Of a DNA stretch of 64,000 nucleotides, positions 19,490-30,132 are shown one piece after another (the first letter of the stretch is position 1; each line of letters begins with the position of its first letter). The stretch covers positions 1-64,000 of the forward strand of contig NW_020167557.1 in assembly GCF_001641265.1 (NCBI RefSeq), given 5' to 3'. The position numbers were made by a program, and so were the translations under genes. Below the pieces are notes generated by a model. It saw only the letters and a program-made list of their open reading frames with translations, had not been told where the DNA came from and ran no database searches. This stretch comes from Pseudogymnoascus destructans. Taxonomy: Eukaryota; Ascomycota; Leotiomycetes; Thelebolales; Thelebolaceae.

Positions 19490-21384
19490 CTACTCGGAGT
19501 CCTCTTCCTCAGACCTGTCTATTACAATCTGACAAGTGCGCGCATTGTGTCCAGTCTCACCACACTTACCACAGCGACGTGCATGGGTTTCTTCCCTTAT
19601 TTCTTGCTCTACTTGCTGCACAACGTCCCTCTCGTCCTGTAGCTCCTGTGCTACCTGTGTCACGGTTCACCAAGGCATAGGGCGCCAGTTGGGTATTATG
19701 AATTAAACTCAATCTAGAGAAGAAAGGAAAGAGAAGAGGAGCACTCGAGCAGTGGCTCGATCTATATACAGCTATGTTGTTGTGGAGTGAATTCTCTTTA
19801 GCGAGACCAGTTCTGAGAGTTCACTCCACAACTGAAAACTTCGCTCCAACCCCGGAAAGATCCCCACACCCCTGAACCCCCACTCGAGTTGCAAGGCGCA
19901 CTTGATATCATAACAACCTGTTGACTAAGTGATCCTCCTTGCTGTAGTCGTGTTTTTTTAGCTCTCCGGCGCTTGCTTAATACTTCATTTGCCTGTCGCA
20001 GGTTTTGGTTCTCTGCTTTTAACAATGCTAATTGATGCATTATTTGCGATGCACCCTTTGTAAACTGGTCAACAGCTGCATAGATTGAGGTTGGAGAGCT
20101 ATTTTGATGATGCGCAATTCGGTTTTTAATGAAAGTAGACTGTGATACAGCTTCAGTTGGGTTATTTGGTGTCTGAGAAACCCATGGTTGAGCGGTGTTT
20201 GGGCGAGAGGTTGGAGGTGTTGGCGTCTTAAACCTAAGGTCAAGTGTAGATATTACACTCTCAGGGCTAAATGGAAGAAGCCCAGCACCCCGGAACCCTC
20301 CCTGAATATTGCTTTCTGTCATTGCAATGTTAAATGCAGCGTGGAAGGCAGGAAAGAAGTCATCCTTAGTAATGTGAATAATATGAGCCCGCATCATATC
20401 TTCAATTTGCCGACCGTAAGCTTGCTTTAATGGGCCAAAACAGCCAACATCAAGTGGTTGGAGTATATGGGAAGAGTGAGCAGGCATACAAAGCATAATA
20501 ATGTTGTGTTCTTTGCAGTACTCCTCAAACTTGTCTGAGTGGTGGCTCTCATGACCATCAAGGACTAAGAAGCGATAACCACCAACACTCTGGGGCTTTG
20601 TGTGCTTCTCAAAATGCTGAATCCAATCCATACCTCTCTCGTTTGTAGTCCAGCCATTTGCAGTAACAGCGATTACCCAATCTGCTGGAAATCCGCTATT
20701 CTCATACCAAGATGCAAGGTGGTTTTTACCTGCCACAATGACAAATGGCGGCACTGCCCAACCTTGAGAACTAACGCCTTGGATTACTGTAACCCATTCC
20801 CGATTGCCAGGCTGCACCTTTTTTGCCTTTGCCCGCCCATCTGAGCTCGTTACTACTGTTGCGCTTGAGGTGACGCCCATCATAAATCCAGTCTCATCAA
20901 AGTTGTAGATATCTGCATTGTTGATGCCATACTTTAGAATTGTGTTCCATACAAGCTCAAACCAGCCACGAATGACTTCTGGATCTTCGCACTTAGCCCT
21001 CTGGTAGTCGTATTTTTGCTGGAAGCGTGTCCGGAGCTCTACATGGCGCTTAACAAAGTTTGAAGCCCAACGTGACCCGACGCGTGGCGCGTCGCGTGTT
21101 GCAAGTAGTCGATTTGCCATATCTTCAACAATAGACAACTGAGGAGGGAACCCTTTAGCAGCTAAGTCAAGTATATACTGAACAAGAACTGATTCCTCTA
21201 GGTTACTTAATTTCCGTAAGTTGGCTTGGATATCGCGTCGTGAAGGTACGCCTTGTAAACGGTGACGTAGCTTGCGGTGGTCTACGGAATAGATCCTAGC
21301 TGCAACTCGAAGGCGCAAATTTGGGTCGCTTTGCATAGCTTGGATAGCTAGCACTAATTTGCTTTCATCATTTTTATGGCGCAT
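19490..21384 (-). pseudogene. Fot1/pogo transposase copy 2, split by an LTR
   Basis: With the 263-bp insertion (LTR plus one ACCTG copy) removed, 1632 nt remain open. That gives 543 residues from MRHKNDESKLVLAIQAM to SEEEDSE and a TAG at 19490-19492. DDE signatures are present (NFDETGF, LVLDGHESHH, LQPLDVGCFGPLK). The C-terminal zinc knuckle CGKCGETGHNARTC lies beyond the insertion. At the codon where copy 1 has TGA, this copy has CAG. As it stands, translation enters the LTR after SLSQQ and ends at 19798, keeping the catalytic core but losing the knuckle. Confidence 0.88.
19658..19915. mobile_element. Small solo LTR inside pogo copy 2
   Basis: The 258-bp element begins TGTCACGGTTCACCAAGG and ends ATCATAACA, with 5-bp duplications ACCTG at 19653-19657 and 19916-19920. 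It contains an imperfect hairpin with 18-19 bp arms, GTTGTGGAGTGAATTCTC and GAGAGTTCACTCCACAAC (about 19781-19837). It is unrelated to the two gypsy LTR families in this window. Its internal element is not present, so the parent family is unknown. Confidence 0.8.
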
Positions 21385-21500
21385 GTTTTGTTGTGGAGGA
21401 ATTTAACATTTAGTTGGGGGGGTTGGTCACCGCATGATTTTGGCACTTTCGCTTGTTTGGCACTTTCGTTATACATGCACGTTAAAGACGAGTATTGTTA

Positions 21501-21521
21501 ACCGGCGCCGTAGGCGCCGGT
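21501..21521. repeat. GC-rich perfect hairpin near possible Helitron end
   Basis: ACCGGCGCC and GGCGCCGGT form a 9-bp stem around a GTA loop. Helitrons carry a short GC-rich hairpin near their 3' end, and a Helitron on the minus strand would end on this side. The expected terminal CTRR is not evident, so the assignment is tentative. Confidence 0.4.
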
Positions 21522-21650
21522 TTGTAAGCCGCCTGCCGTGAAGCCACGTAAGCACGTTATTGGGTGTTGGTCACGTGACCACGACGCGTAAACCCAGTAA
21601 TATTACCAACCCCTCCAAACCCACCTTCTTTCTTCTTCAACAACGCGACG

Positions 21651-24600
21651 ATGACCTCCACCAACCCCGCCACCGCCGAGGCTTCTGGCCTCAAAGCCAC
21701 TGGTAAGTTCAATTTGTTTCCTTTCCTTCTGTTTTGTTTGATTGATTACTGTATACTAACCTACGTGTCATACTGACATTCGTTGCACTCAGTTTGCTAT
21801 CAAACTCAAGAGCAAACTTAGAAATCTCCTCCTCAAACCTACAAGTCACCATACATATCTTGGCTTATCACACCAACAACAGAAGCAATACTACTCAACG
21901 ATTGCTGCAAACTCTTCTACTACATCTGTTTATGCTACATACATCACGGCATATCATTTGGACACTCATTGAACAAGTTATTAAGAAAATCTCCTCCTTA
22001 AGGGGGTGGGCCAATACTACCACATGGCATATCTCTACCAACTAGAGGCCTAGGAACATGAACGATAGCTCTAGAAGCTTCTACAACCCTCTATGATTCA
22101 TTACACGTCATCGCTCCTTAGTTACCCACAAGATTGGTTAAGTTATGACATAATTTGTCTATAGGTACTCTGACCTTGGACCTCCTTTTCACTTCCTATA
22201 GGCTAGGAACCCAAGAGATGGTTCTATGGGATTCTCTTACGTTCACTACATGATTAGCAAGCTAGTTGTGGGTCGCACTTGATTTCTAATACATTTACCA
22301 AGCCTGGTTAGTCATGGAAAGTCATGGAAAATGAGAGAACTACACTCCTTTGGCATAAATAGGATTGCCCTTTCCTTAAGAAAGGGCAAGCAGGCAATAC
22401 AGTAAATCGACTAGCACATACTGCTACGTCTTTTCCAAGCTTCCAAGCATTGATCTTGTTATTCTCTGTTTTTGAAAAGTCAGTGAGGTGCTAACCTCTG
22501 ACTTACCCCTGAGTTCTCAGGCTCAACATTTGTTGCAACTTGTCTAAACCACTTCACCACATCATACACCTGATTGCTGCATTGTGGAATAGTCTAAGCT
22601 ACAAACAACCCTTTGGCTCTGTTTCCTAAGACAGTGTGTTGTCTTAGTAAATTCATCCCTTCCTTGGGTGGCTAGATTCTCATATCTGGTGCACCCACCA
22701 TTACACTACGGATAGATGAAGCTCCCGCTCCCGCAACCACCACCTCACCAACCACCACCTCCACCACCACCACCGAGTCTGGCGCTGCACCAATGGCTAC
22801 CAGTAAGTAACACCCCTCCCTCCGATAGATAGATGGATACTAACAACTGGATAGAAGAAGCTGCGTCCGAATCAACTGTCCCGGCCGCGACCCCACCCGC
22901 AACCTCCTCCACGGCGACATCCACGGCGACATACACGGCGACCTCCATGGCGACCGCAACACCCACCAGTAAGTAACACCCCTCTCCCCGCAAGATAGAT
23001 AGATACTAACAACTGGATAGCTGAGGCTGGATCCGAAGCTGTGCGTCCTCCTGTGTCGTCTCCCGTGACGCCCGCACGCCCGTCCACAGCTACGGCCGTA
23101 AGAAGTAAGTAACACCCCTCCCCCGTCCGTAAACATTAGAGATCAATACTAACAGTATGTATAGGTTCACCGCGTCCGATTGTGCTCGACTCCCCGACTC
23201 CGCAACAGCAGATGGCGCTGCAGCTGCTGCGCTCTAGCCTCCTGGAGGAACCCCGTCGCTCCCGCGCCCTTGCAGCTGTGCTCGCCCTCCCTGACGCCCG
23301 CCACTTGGAATTTCGCGCCCTCGACTCCTCCGACCTGCCGAACCTCGCGAGGATGCAGAACCTCGAGGCGGCCGTAGGGTTTACGGTCGGCGAGCTTGTC
23401 CAGCCGCCGTGTACTGACTGCGCGGCCGGATACGGCCAGTTTGCGGGTTGTGTCCGGGCGGAGGGGCTCCTCCATGGGAGCTGCACCAACTGCCACTTCG
23501 GTGGCGAAGGCGCGCGCTGTTCGCTCCGTGGTAATTTTTCTCTCCCCCTCTTGTTTTGGTTTCTGTACTAACATGGATGGAATAGCCTCTGCGGTCCCCT
23601 TGTGTAATGGTGGGTGCACCAGATATGAGAATCTAGCCACCCAAGGAAGGGATGAATTTACTAAGACAACACACTGTCTTAGGAAACAGAGCCAAAGGGT
23701 TGTTTGTAGCTTAGACTATTCCACAACGCAGCAATCAGGTGTATGATGTGGTGAAGTGGTTTAGACAAGTTGCAACAAATGTTGAGTCTGAGAACTCAGG
23801 GGTAAGTCAGAGGTTAGCACCTCACTGACTTTTCAAAAACAGAGAATAACAAGATCAATGCTTGGAAGCTTGGAAAAGACGTAGCAGTATGTGCTAGTCA
23901 ATTTACTGTATTGCCTGCTTGCCCTTTCTTAAGGAAAGGGCAATCCTATTTATGCCAAAGGAGTGTAGTTCTCTCATTTTCCATGACTTTCCATGACTAA
24001 CCAGGCTTGGTAAATGTATTAGAAATTAAGTGCGACCCACAACTAGCTTGCTAATCATGTAGTGAACGTAAGAGAATCCCATAGAACCATCTCTTGGGTT
24101 CCTAGCCTATAGGAAGTGAAAAGGAGGTCCAAGGTCAGAGTACCTATAGACAAATTATGTCATAACTTAACCAATCTTGTGGGTAACTAAGGAGCGATGA
24201 CGTGTAATGAATCATAGAGGGTTGTAGAAGCTTCTAGAGCTATCGTTCATGTTCCTAGGCCTCTAGTTGGTAGAGATATGCCATGTGGTAGTATTGGCCC
24301 ACCCCCTTAAGGAGGAGATTTTCTTAATAACTTGTTCAATGAGTGTCCAAATAATATGCCGTGATGTATGTAGCATAAACAGATGTAGTAGAAGAGTTTG
24401 CAGCAATCGTTGAGTAGTATTGCTTCTGTTGTTGGTGTGATAAGCCAAGATATGTATGGTGACTTGTAGGTTTGAGGAGGAGATTTCTAAGTTTGCTCTT
24501 GAGTTTGATAGCAAACTGAGTGCAACGAATGTCAGTATGACACCTTGGCGCCCATTACGGGTAGTCCTTCAGAACGTTCAGGTAAGTCCCCTCCCTCCCT

Positions 24601-25052
24601 TATTGTTTGCAGTCCGTAACTAACTTGTAGAAGGTCTACGTGCCCGGCGCCCTGCTGCATCGGCCGCCTCATGCTCCACCGAGGCGCTTACGGGTGGGGT
24701 GGGCCATGGCCTAAAGCGGCCCCCCCCCCAGCTGAAAGATCTGCGCTCGTTCCGCCGCGCCCGCACGTCGTCGCCCGCTCGCGCTGCCGCCTCCCGCGTG
24801 CCTCCCACCCGCCGCCCTGACGACCCCTACTATGTTGGGAATGAGGAGGACCCCACCCACACCCTCCATGCCTGGATCGAGCGTTTCCGGGCCGCAAGCC
24901 CGGCCTCCTGTAGGAGGCTCCGCCTGGGGCACACCCTTGCCGGGGTGGCGATGGATTTCGTCACCTCTACCGAGGCTGCCCCTCGCGGGACCTTCTATAC
25001 GGAGGTCGTGGTAGGGCCAAGGTCAGAGGAGGAGGAGGATGGAGAGGGATAG
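21651..25052 (+). CDS. DUF3716-like Cys-rich protein, seven exons, hit by two solo LTRs
   Basis: Exons are 21651-21702, 22716-22802, 22855-22968, 23021-23104, 23165-23530, 23586-23602 plus 24548-24581 (split by an LTR), and 24631-25052. With the LTRs removed they form one open frame of 391 residues. All six introns have GTAAGT-like donors, ACTAAC branch sites and phase 1. Residues 18-113 are Thr/Ala/Pro-rich and encoded by repeated modules. The central exon carries cysteines spaced C-X2-C-X9-C-X10-C-X2-C-X8-C, starting CTDCAAGYGQF, which I read as a DUF3716-type domain. The last exon encodes an Arg-rich stretch, then DDPYYVGNEEDPTHTLHAW. Function is unknown. It lies tail to tail with the Helitron helicase and may belong to that element. 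The LTR inside exon 6 adds a stop about 48 codons in. Confidence 0.72.
21766..22705 (+). mobile_element. Solo LTR in intron 1 of the DUF3716-like gene
   Basis: This 940-bp LTR (TGTCATACTG...CCATTACA) has the 5-bp duplication CTACG at 21761-21765 and 22706-22710. It sits between the branch site ACTAAC and the TAG splice acceptor of intron 1, so the two splice signals are now nearly 1 kb apart. It belongs to the gypsy-2 LTR family. Confidence 0.93.
22803..23164 (+). repeat. Tandem exon-intron modules in the DUF3716-like gene
   Basis: Introns at 22803-22854 and 22969-23020 are both 52 nt and nearly identical (GTAAGTAACACCCCTC... to ACTAACAACTGGATAG). The intron at 23105-23164 shares the first 16 nt. 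The exon starts after introns 1, 2 and 3 are also alike: ATGAAGCTCCCG, AAGAAGCTGCGTCCGAA and CTGAGGCTGGATCCGAA. The unit is one exon plus one intron, repeated in tandem. Confidence 0.8.
23603..24542 (-). mobile_element. Solo LTR in exon 6 of the DUF3716-like gene
   Basis: This 940-bp LTR lies in reverse orientation, flanked by CCTTG at 23598-23602 and 24543-24547. It is nearly identical to the LTR at 21766-22705 but inverted, so the two form long inverted repeats about 0.9 kb apart. The insertion adds 945 bp (a multiple of three), but the LTR contains an in-frame TGA at 23744-23746. Confidence 0.93.
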
Positions 25053-28000
25053 GGAGGGGAGGAGGGTGAGGAGGAGGCCTAAGGGCCGTATATTCATGTA
25101 AAGTAGTGTAGAATAGTAATTGACACGCCTACGGGCAATGAACCTTGTTTTATTTCTTGTAAAAATGTGATTAAAGTAACTGGTAGATGATTACGGACGT
25201 TTACGGATGGTGTTTAAACCCGTAAGCATATTACGGACGAAATCCAAACCTATAAATGCCCGTAACCACCCGTAAATAAAGTTAAGGTAAGCAGTAGAAT
25301 AGTAGTATAGATAGTATTTCTAATTAATATCACATAATACCTCTGGATATACAACGTTAGGTGTAGTGTTATCGTCACCTTCCAGAAGTAGAACGTGTAA
25401 GCCAGCTACGGATGACGTCCGTGACATTGCAACGTAGAATTGCCCGTGACTAAATGTAGGTGCCCGTAAATCAACTCCAACAAACTTAAATGACTGGCCT
25501 TGAGACTTATTAATAGTCATTGCAAAACATAACCAGACTGGAAACTGTTTACGGGTAAGGATATATCGTAAGTCCCCCTCGTTCGTCTAGAGCTTTACCC
25601 TCGGAATCGTCCGTAGCTGCCCGTAAAATTGTTCTCCAAGTAAGCGGACTGCAAGACAGTGCTGTGTTATGCTTAAAACAATCATACGTGACCCGTTACA
25701 TAATCCTTCCTGCGGAACTATATTCCGTAAGAGCATTACAGGTACCCCAACCTTAAGCTGCAGAAAGGATAATGGTAGCTGGGCGGGTGAGCAATTCTGA
25801 AGCTCCTCAACTGGGACATGATGAAGATTGCCACCTCTATCATTAATGTCTGCAGTATCAATGGATAGTAAGGTTCGTACTGGACCTGGATACCGAGACA
25901 GTATAAGAGCGTTAAGGTGTAATACGGTCTCATTATGGACCGTAAGAATAGCCCGGTCCGTAAAGAGATCTTCTACATGATTATGCGGCCGTAATACATT
26001 ATCTGGGTAGATTGCAGCAATAAGGCCATCTAATTCCTTTAACTGTGTAATATACGGCGGTATTAGTATTATGCCATTAAGTTGCGGATCGTATGGTATT
26101 CTCCCAATCCACATAACAAATTCCTCATCAAGCACCCCACCTCGGACACGCATATTAACCCGTAAATGTAGCCGCCGAAGCCGTGGCCATACAAATGAGC
26201 ACTGTAAACAGGCTTGGACAATCTGCGCTCGAGAACCCTGAGGCATTACGGGTAGAATCTGTGCAAAATCGCCACCGAGTAATACGGGTACGCCACCAAA
26301 GAGAACATCGTCCGTAACGGACCGTAAATCGCATAGAAGCCGGTGTACTGCCTCAAAGCAGTATTTATGTTGCATGGGAACCTCATCCCATATAATAAGG
26401 CCAGCCTCTTGTAATTGCATGCCGAGCCTTGAGTTGCGGGTTATAGAACAACACGTCTTACTATCAAGTTTTATAGGAATCTTAAACTGATGTACACCCG
26501 TTAGGCAGTAATAAGGCGGCAATTCCGGTTGAAGCAACACAGAGTACTGACTTCCCCTGCGCACGGAAGTAATGACATAGAGCCTTATATAAAAAGGTCT
26601 TTCCAGTTCCCCCAGGGCCCTGTAGGTAGAAGTGGGCTGTTTGCGGATCACCTTCAATAGCCGTACAGATCGTACGGAAGCACGTAAGCTGGTCTAGGTT
26701 TAGTTTCAAGACTAAATCATCTGCAAGAGCTGTCTCTATAACTGGATCAAAGCCTCGGCCTACATACGGGAGCCTTACGGACCATCCGTATTGCGGGAGT
26801 GGTAGGTTGAAGTCCGTAAGTGACTTTCCAATGTCCGTAAGGCCAACAGATAGTAGGTATAAGCCGTAATCAAGGTGTGACTCCTGTAGCGAGCTTATGG
26901 AAACACTCCTACGTTCGAGCTCTCGTAGTAAGTCGTCACAAAGGTGCTCCTTGAACCGATTCCAAAGGAGAAGCGGCTCAGCCATCATCTCCATCCGTAG
27001 ACCTGTAAGAAATAGCATCCGTAACCCATGACCACTCGTAAATATAATAGCCTCATTAAAGCATTCGACCCATTCCTGGTCATTTTCAACTAACCCGCGG
27101 GCAATACAGGCCTGGTGATAAGTTTCATGACAAATACCATCATATGTACGGAGGTCCGTAAATGACGTTGAGCCCCGGACTACAGTTAATAGCATCCGTA
27201 AATAGAACCGTTCGCCAGCCGTAGGGCTACAATGGAACATATGGCCGATATTCCGATCCATTCCCCTTTGCCGGGGCTTCCATTTACGGATCCGTTTGTC
27301 CCATACAAACTGCGAAGGGAACTCAGAGTATAATAAGGACTGACCATCCTCATACGTAGCGTTATAACGGAAGAACCCCATTAACGTACTATCCGTAGAG
27401 TTAAGCTTTGCAGCAAGCTCTTGGGAAGAAAGATTTTCTGGAAAGTACACTGGCTGTTTGTGCTCTAAATGGATTGAAAGCTGCGTTACGGGTGGCCATT
27501 CACCATGAGTTGGATACTCAAATAGGCGCCATATAGCCTCTGCAGACCCAATATACCGGCCTTGGATATAGCGGTCAATCTCATCATTAGACTCAACCGC
27601 AAGTGTAGTACGGTCAGAGCCCTTATAGATATATTTATGAATATATTTAACAGCTTGTACAGTACTACATACTTCAACGTTCATATGACAACGGTATTTC
27701 TGAAGTAGATACGGGTTGTATGGAACTACCCACTGGTTATTACGGACGACGTTTTCAGTCCGTAAGCCTGGCCGTGGGACCGTAAACGTCCGGCCATCAT
27801 TGCGACGCCTGTATTGAGGGTATCCCTCCTCGGTAACAATAGTAGCAGGTGCAAATGGCTTTGGGAACTGTTTCGTACATCGTAGCGGTGATGCAGGTGA
27901 TTTACGGGCCATACACGGTGCCCGTAAATGATCATCTCCACATGGCCCATGGGTCATTGTGGAAATTATCACATCCGTAAGCTCGCCCGTAACATCCCAA

Positions 28001-29995
28001 GCTGGATCCGGGAGCTCTGCGCAGACCACCTCATCAATTAGGGACGGAACGTTAAATTGGAACCCCTGAATGAAGAGTAATAGGTGCATATGTGGTAGGC
28101 CCCGTTTCTGATACTCAATAGTATATACGTGGCCGACATACTGCCCAAGCACACCATCCTTAAGGTCCGTAAGTAGGCTACGGACCTTTAGGTGGAATAC
28201 TCGGGCAATAAGATCCAGCCGATCCGTAGCTTGCTGACCTGGAAACAGTGCATTTGTAACCTCTGGCCATTTTGGATTAGCCGTAAAGGTGATAAAAAAC
28301 GTAGGCTTTCCAAAGTGGCGTACAATAGCCATCGAATCCTGATAAAGGCGCTGCATTGCACGATCACTACCCGTAAAGCTTGAAGGTAATACAACGCGAT
28401 GGCCGAGACTATCCATATCAACGTCGTCGCGAGAGATAGCGTCAGCTAAGCCACTGTACACATCTGAACGGATGGATTTTTGGTTGTTACGGAGCCAACT
28501 TAGGGCCGTAGACTCGCAAATCACCAAAATATCAACCGCAAACTGCTGGAAGAGGCGCCCAGCATAGTGTAGAGTATTAAAACACTCGTTACGGGTGAAC
28601 ATGTAGAAGCGGTAGAATGGTCTTTGCTCTAGCCGCCGTTGCTGCCGTGGACCGTTATTCTCCCGTAAGGTAAGACCCCAATGCCACCCGTATTCACCAA
28701 AGACAAATAAGAGCACGTAGTGGAGTGGCATATAAGAGGCATGCGTAACATGAACCTTTGATAGCTGCCGCCGCCCGTTTGAAGTGTTACGGAAGGCTAA
28801 TACCAAGTCTCGCGGACCGGAATCTCCTAGCTCGTCCGGAATAACAGCTGCAATCTCATCACTTGTTGGTAGGTTCTCGCGGCGCTTATCAGCACCACTC
28901 TTGACTATAAGACGCATCTGCGGGTTGAGTATGACCCGTTGCGGACTATTACCATCCGGAACAGCCGCAAGTCGCTCCCGAGCTGTCTTATATATGTGGA
29001 TAAACGGATTATGGTCCGTAAGCAGCTGTAGTAACTGGCTAAGAACCGTAGAATCGAGTTGCGGGTGCTGTAATCGATGGGCTTCTGTAGCATAAGAAGG
29101 GTCGTAAAAGAAGAGCTGCGCAAAGGTAGGGGTTTCCTGGGTATTAGGCTGTAACGGGCCCTGGTAGTGGAATAGCTCGCCGTGGATCTGGAAACTCTGT
29201 ATTCCAGAGTTCTCATTAATCCGTGAATCGCGAGTATAGCTTACGGAAGTAAAAGCCAAGGCATTGTTATATTCGCGGATCTCCTTACGGAAGGCCCTCC
29301 CTCTTGGGTCTTGGTCCGTAAATAACTTCCGTAAATATAAGGGGGGCATCCGTAACGTCGGAAGGTCTACATCTCCTTTCTTGCAGCATATCTCATACTG
29401 CTTATCCTGTGTAGTCTCTTCTATCCAGTGCAGGGCAGCGCAATATTCACACTCATGGTTAAGCCGGCCAAGGTTATGTGGAGTAGCCTGTATAAAGGAA
29501 GAGAGAAAGCCAGGCGGCTTAGAGTTACGGACCGCAACGGGATCCTCAATGACTGTAGACTCCGTAGGGTGTGGTAATATAGGTTGTGGCTGTCGTGGCG
29601 GCCGACCACGACAACGCCTTTGCGGTTGCGGTTGAATAGAGTCCGTAACGGGGGGTGGAACGTCCGTAAGAGGTGGTATGCTACCTGTAACGGGTGCTAT
29701 AATACGTGGCGAGACCCTTCGTTGGATACGGCGAGAAGTACGGGTAGAAGCGCACGTAGAACAGGTCCCGTAGCGTCTTCCGAGCCGATTTGTACGGAAG
29801 ACTGACGCCTCGCGGAAGGCATGGCAATACGTACACCGAATAGGGGGCGAAGAACTCATCGCAAGCACCTATGTAGCAGGCCAATAGCTTCAAAAACAAC
29901 ACAGAACAAAGCTACAACTACAGATAGAACTATATGCAAAGTAAGGAGTTACGGACAGGGGTTACGGACCGTTACGGGCCTAGGGCCGTAGGTGA
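25053..29995 (-). mobile_element. Helitron (minimum extent), ends not fixed
   Basis: The extent is set by the helicase gene and by the block with extreme density of TTACGG/CCGTAA, which stops abruptly near 29980. A TC 5' end at about 29995 (minus strand TCACCTACGG) would fit Helitron rules. The 3' end may be here or further left near the hairpin at 21501, which would include the DUF3716-like gene. No target duplication is expected for this class. Confidence 0.6.
25320..29868 (-). pseudogene. Helitron RepHel replicase-helicase, one frameshift and one stop
   Basis: About 1516 codons span N-terminal zinc-finger-like cysteines (CTYC...CSTC), a Helitron_like_N region, the Rep nuclease and a PIF1-type helicase. 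Rep motifs visible: FITFTANPKWPE, the HUH motif in GLPHMHLLLF, and the tyrosine motif KYIHKYIYKG. Helicase motifs visible: Walker A GPGGTGKTF, Walker B IIWDEVPM, GGDFAQILPV, INKSQGQSFKFVGVDLR and FYVAMSRT. The frame shifts by one base near 26492-26505 (after LLLPNGCTS, resuming HQFKIPIKLD). A TAG at 25587-25589 lies just before TNEGDLRYILTRKQF. The true stop is at 25320-25322. The protein would drive rolling-circle transposition; as read it lacks an intact helicase. Confidence 0.92.
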
Positions 29996-30132
29996 AAAAT
30001 TCTCATACACATTAGGCCCCAATAAGTGGGTCCTAGGCTAACGCAACCAATCATGAATTTTGACATTTAATAGCCAATCAATTCTAACACGTAAGATCCA
30101 ACGAAGCGGCAGGGGTTGGCCATAAGACAGTA
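29996..30132. other. Short flank between Helitron and Tc1 element
   Basis: An AT-rich spacer without the TTACGG motif. It ends at the TA target of the Tc1/mariner insertion and continues at 38283. No gene seen. Confidence 0.4.

Larger units (their letters stand above)
19384..21482 (-). mobile_element. Fot1/pogo DNA transposon, copy 2
   Basis: The element is flanked by TA (19382-19383 and 21483-21484), with TIRs beginning ACGTGCATGTATAATGAAAG. These differ from copy 1 by transitions. It contains a 258-bp solo LTR at 19658-19915. It lies only 9 bp from the neighbouring MITE. Confidence 0.9.

Noticed and set aside
21483..21530. Exact Helitron 3' terminus (CTRR) near the hairpin
   Set aside because: No CTRR at the expected distance; only the hairpin supports it, so the end was left open.
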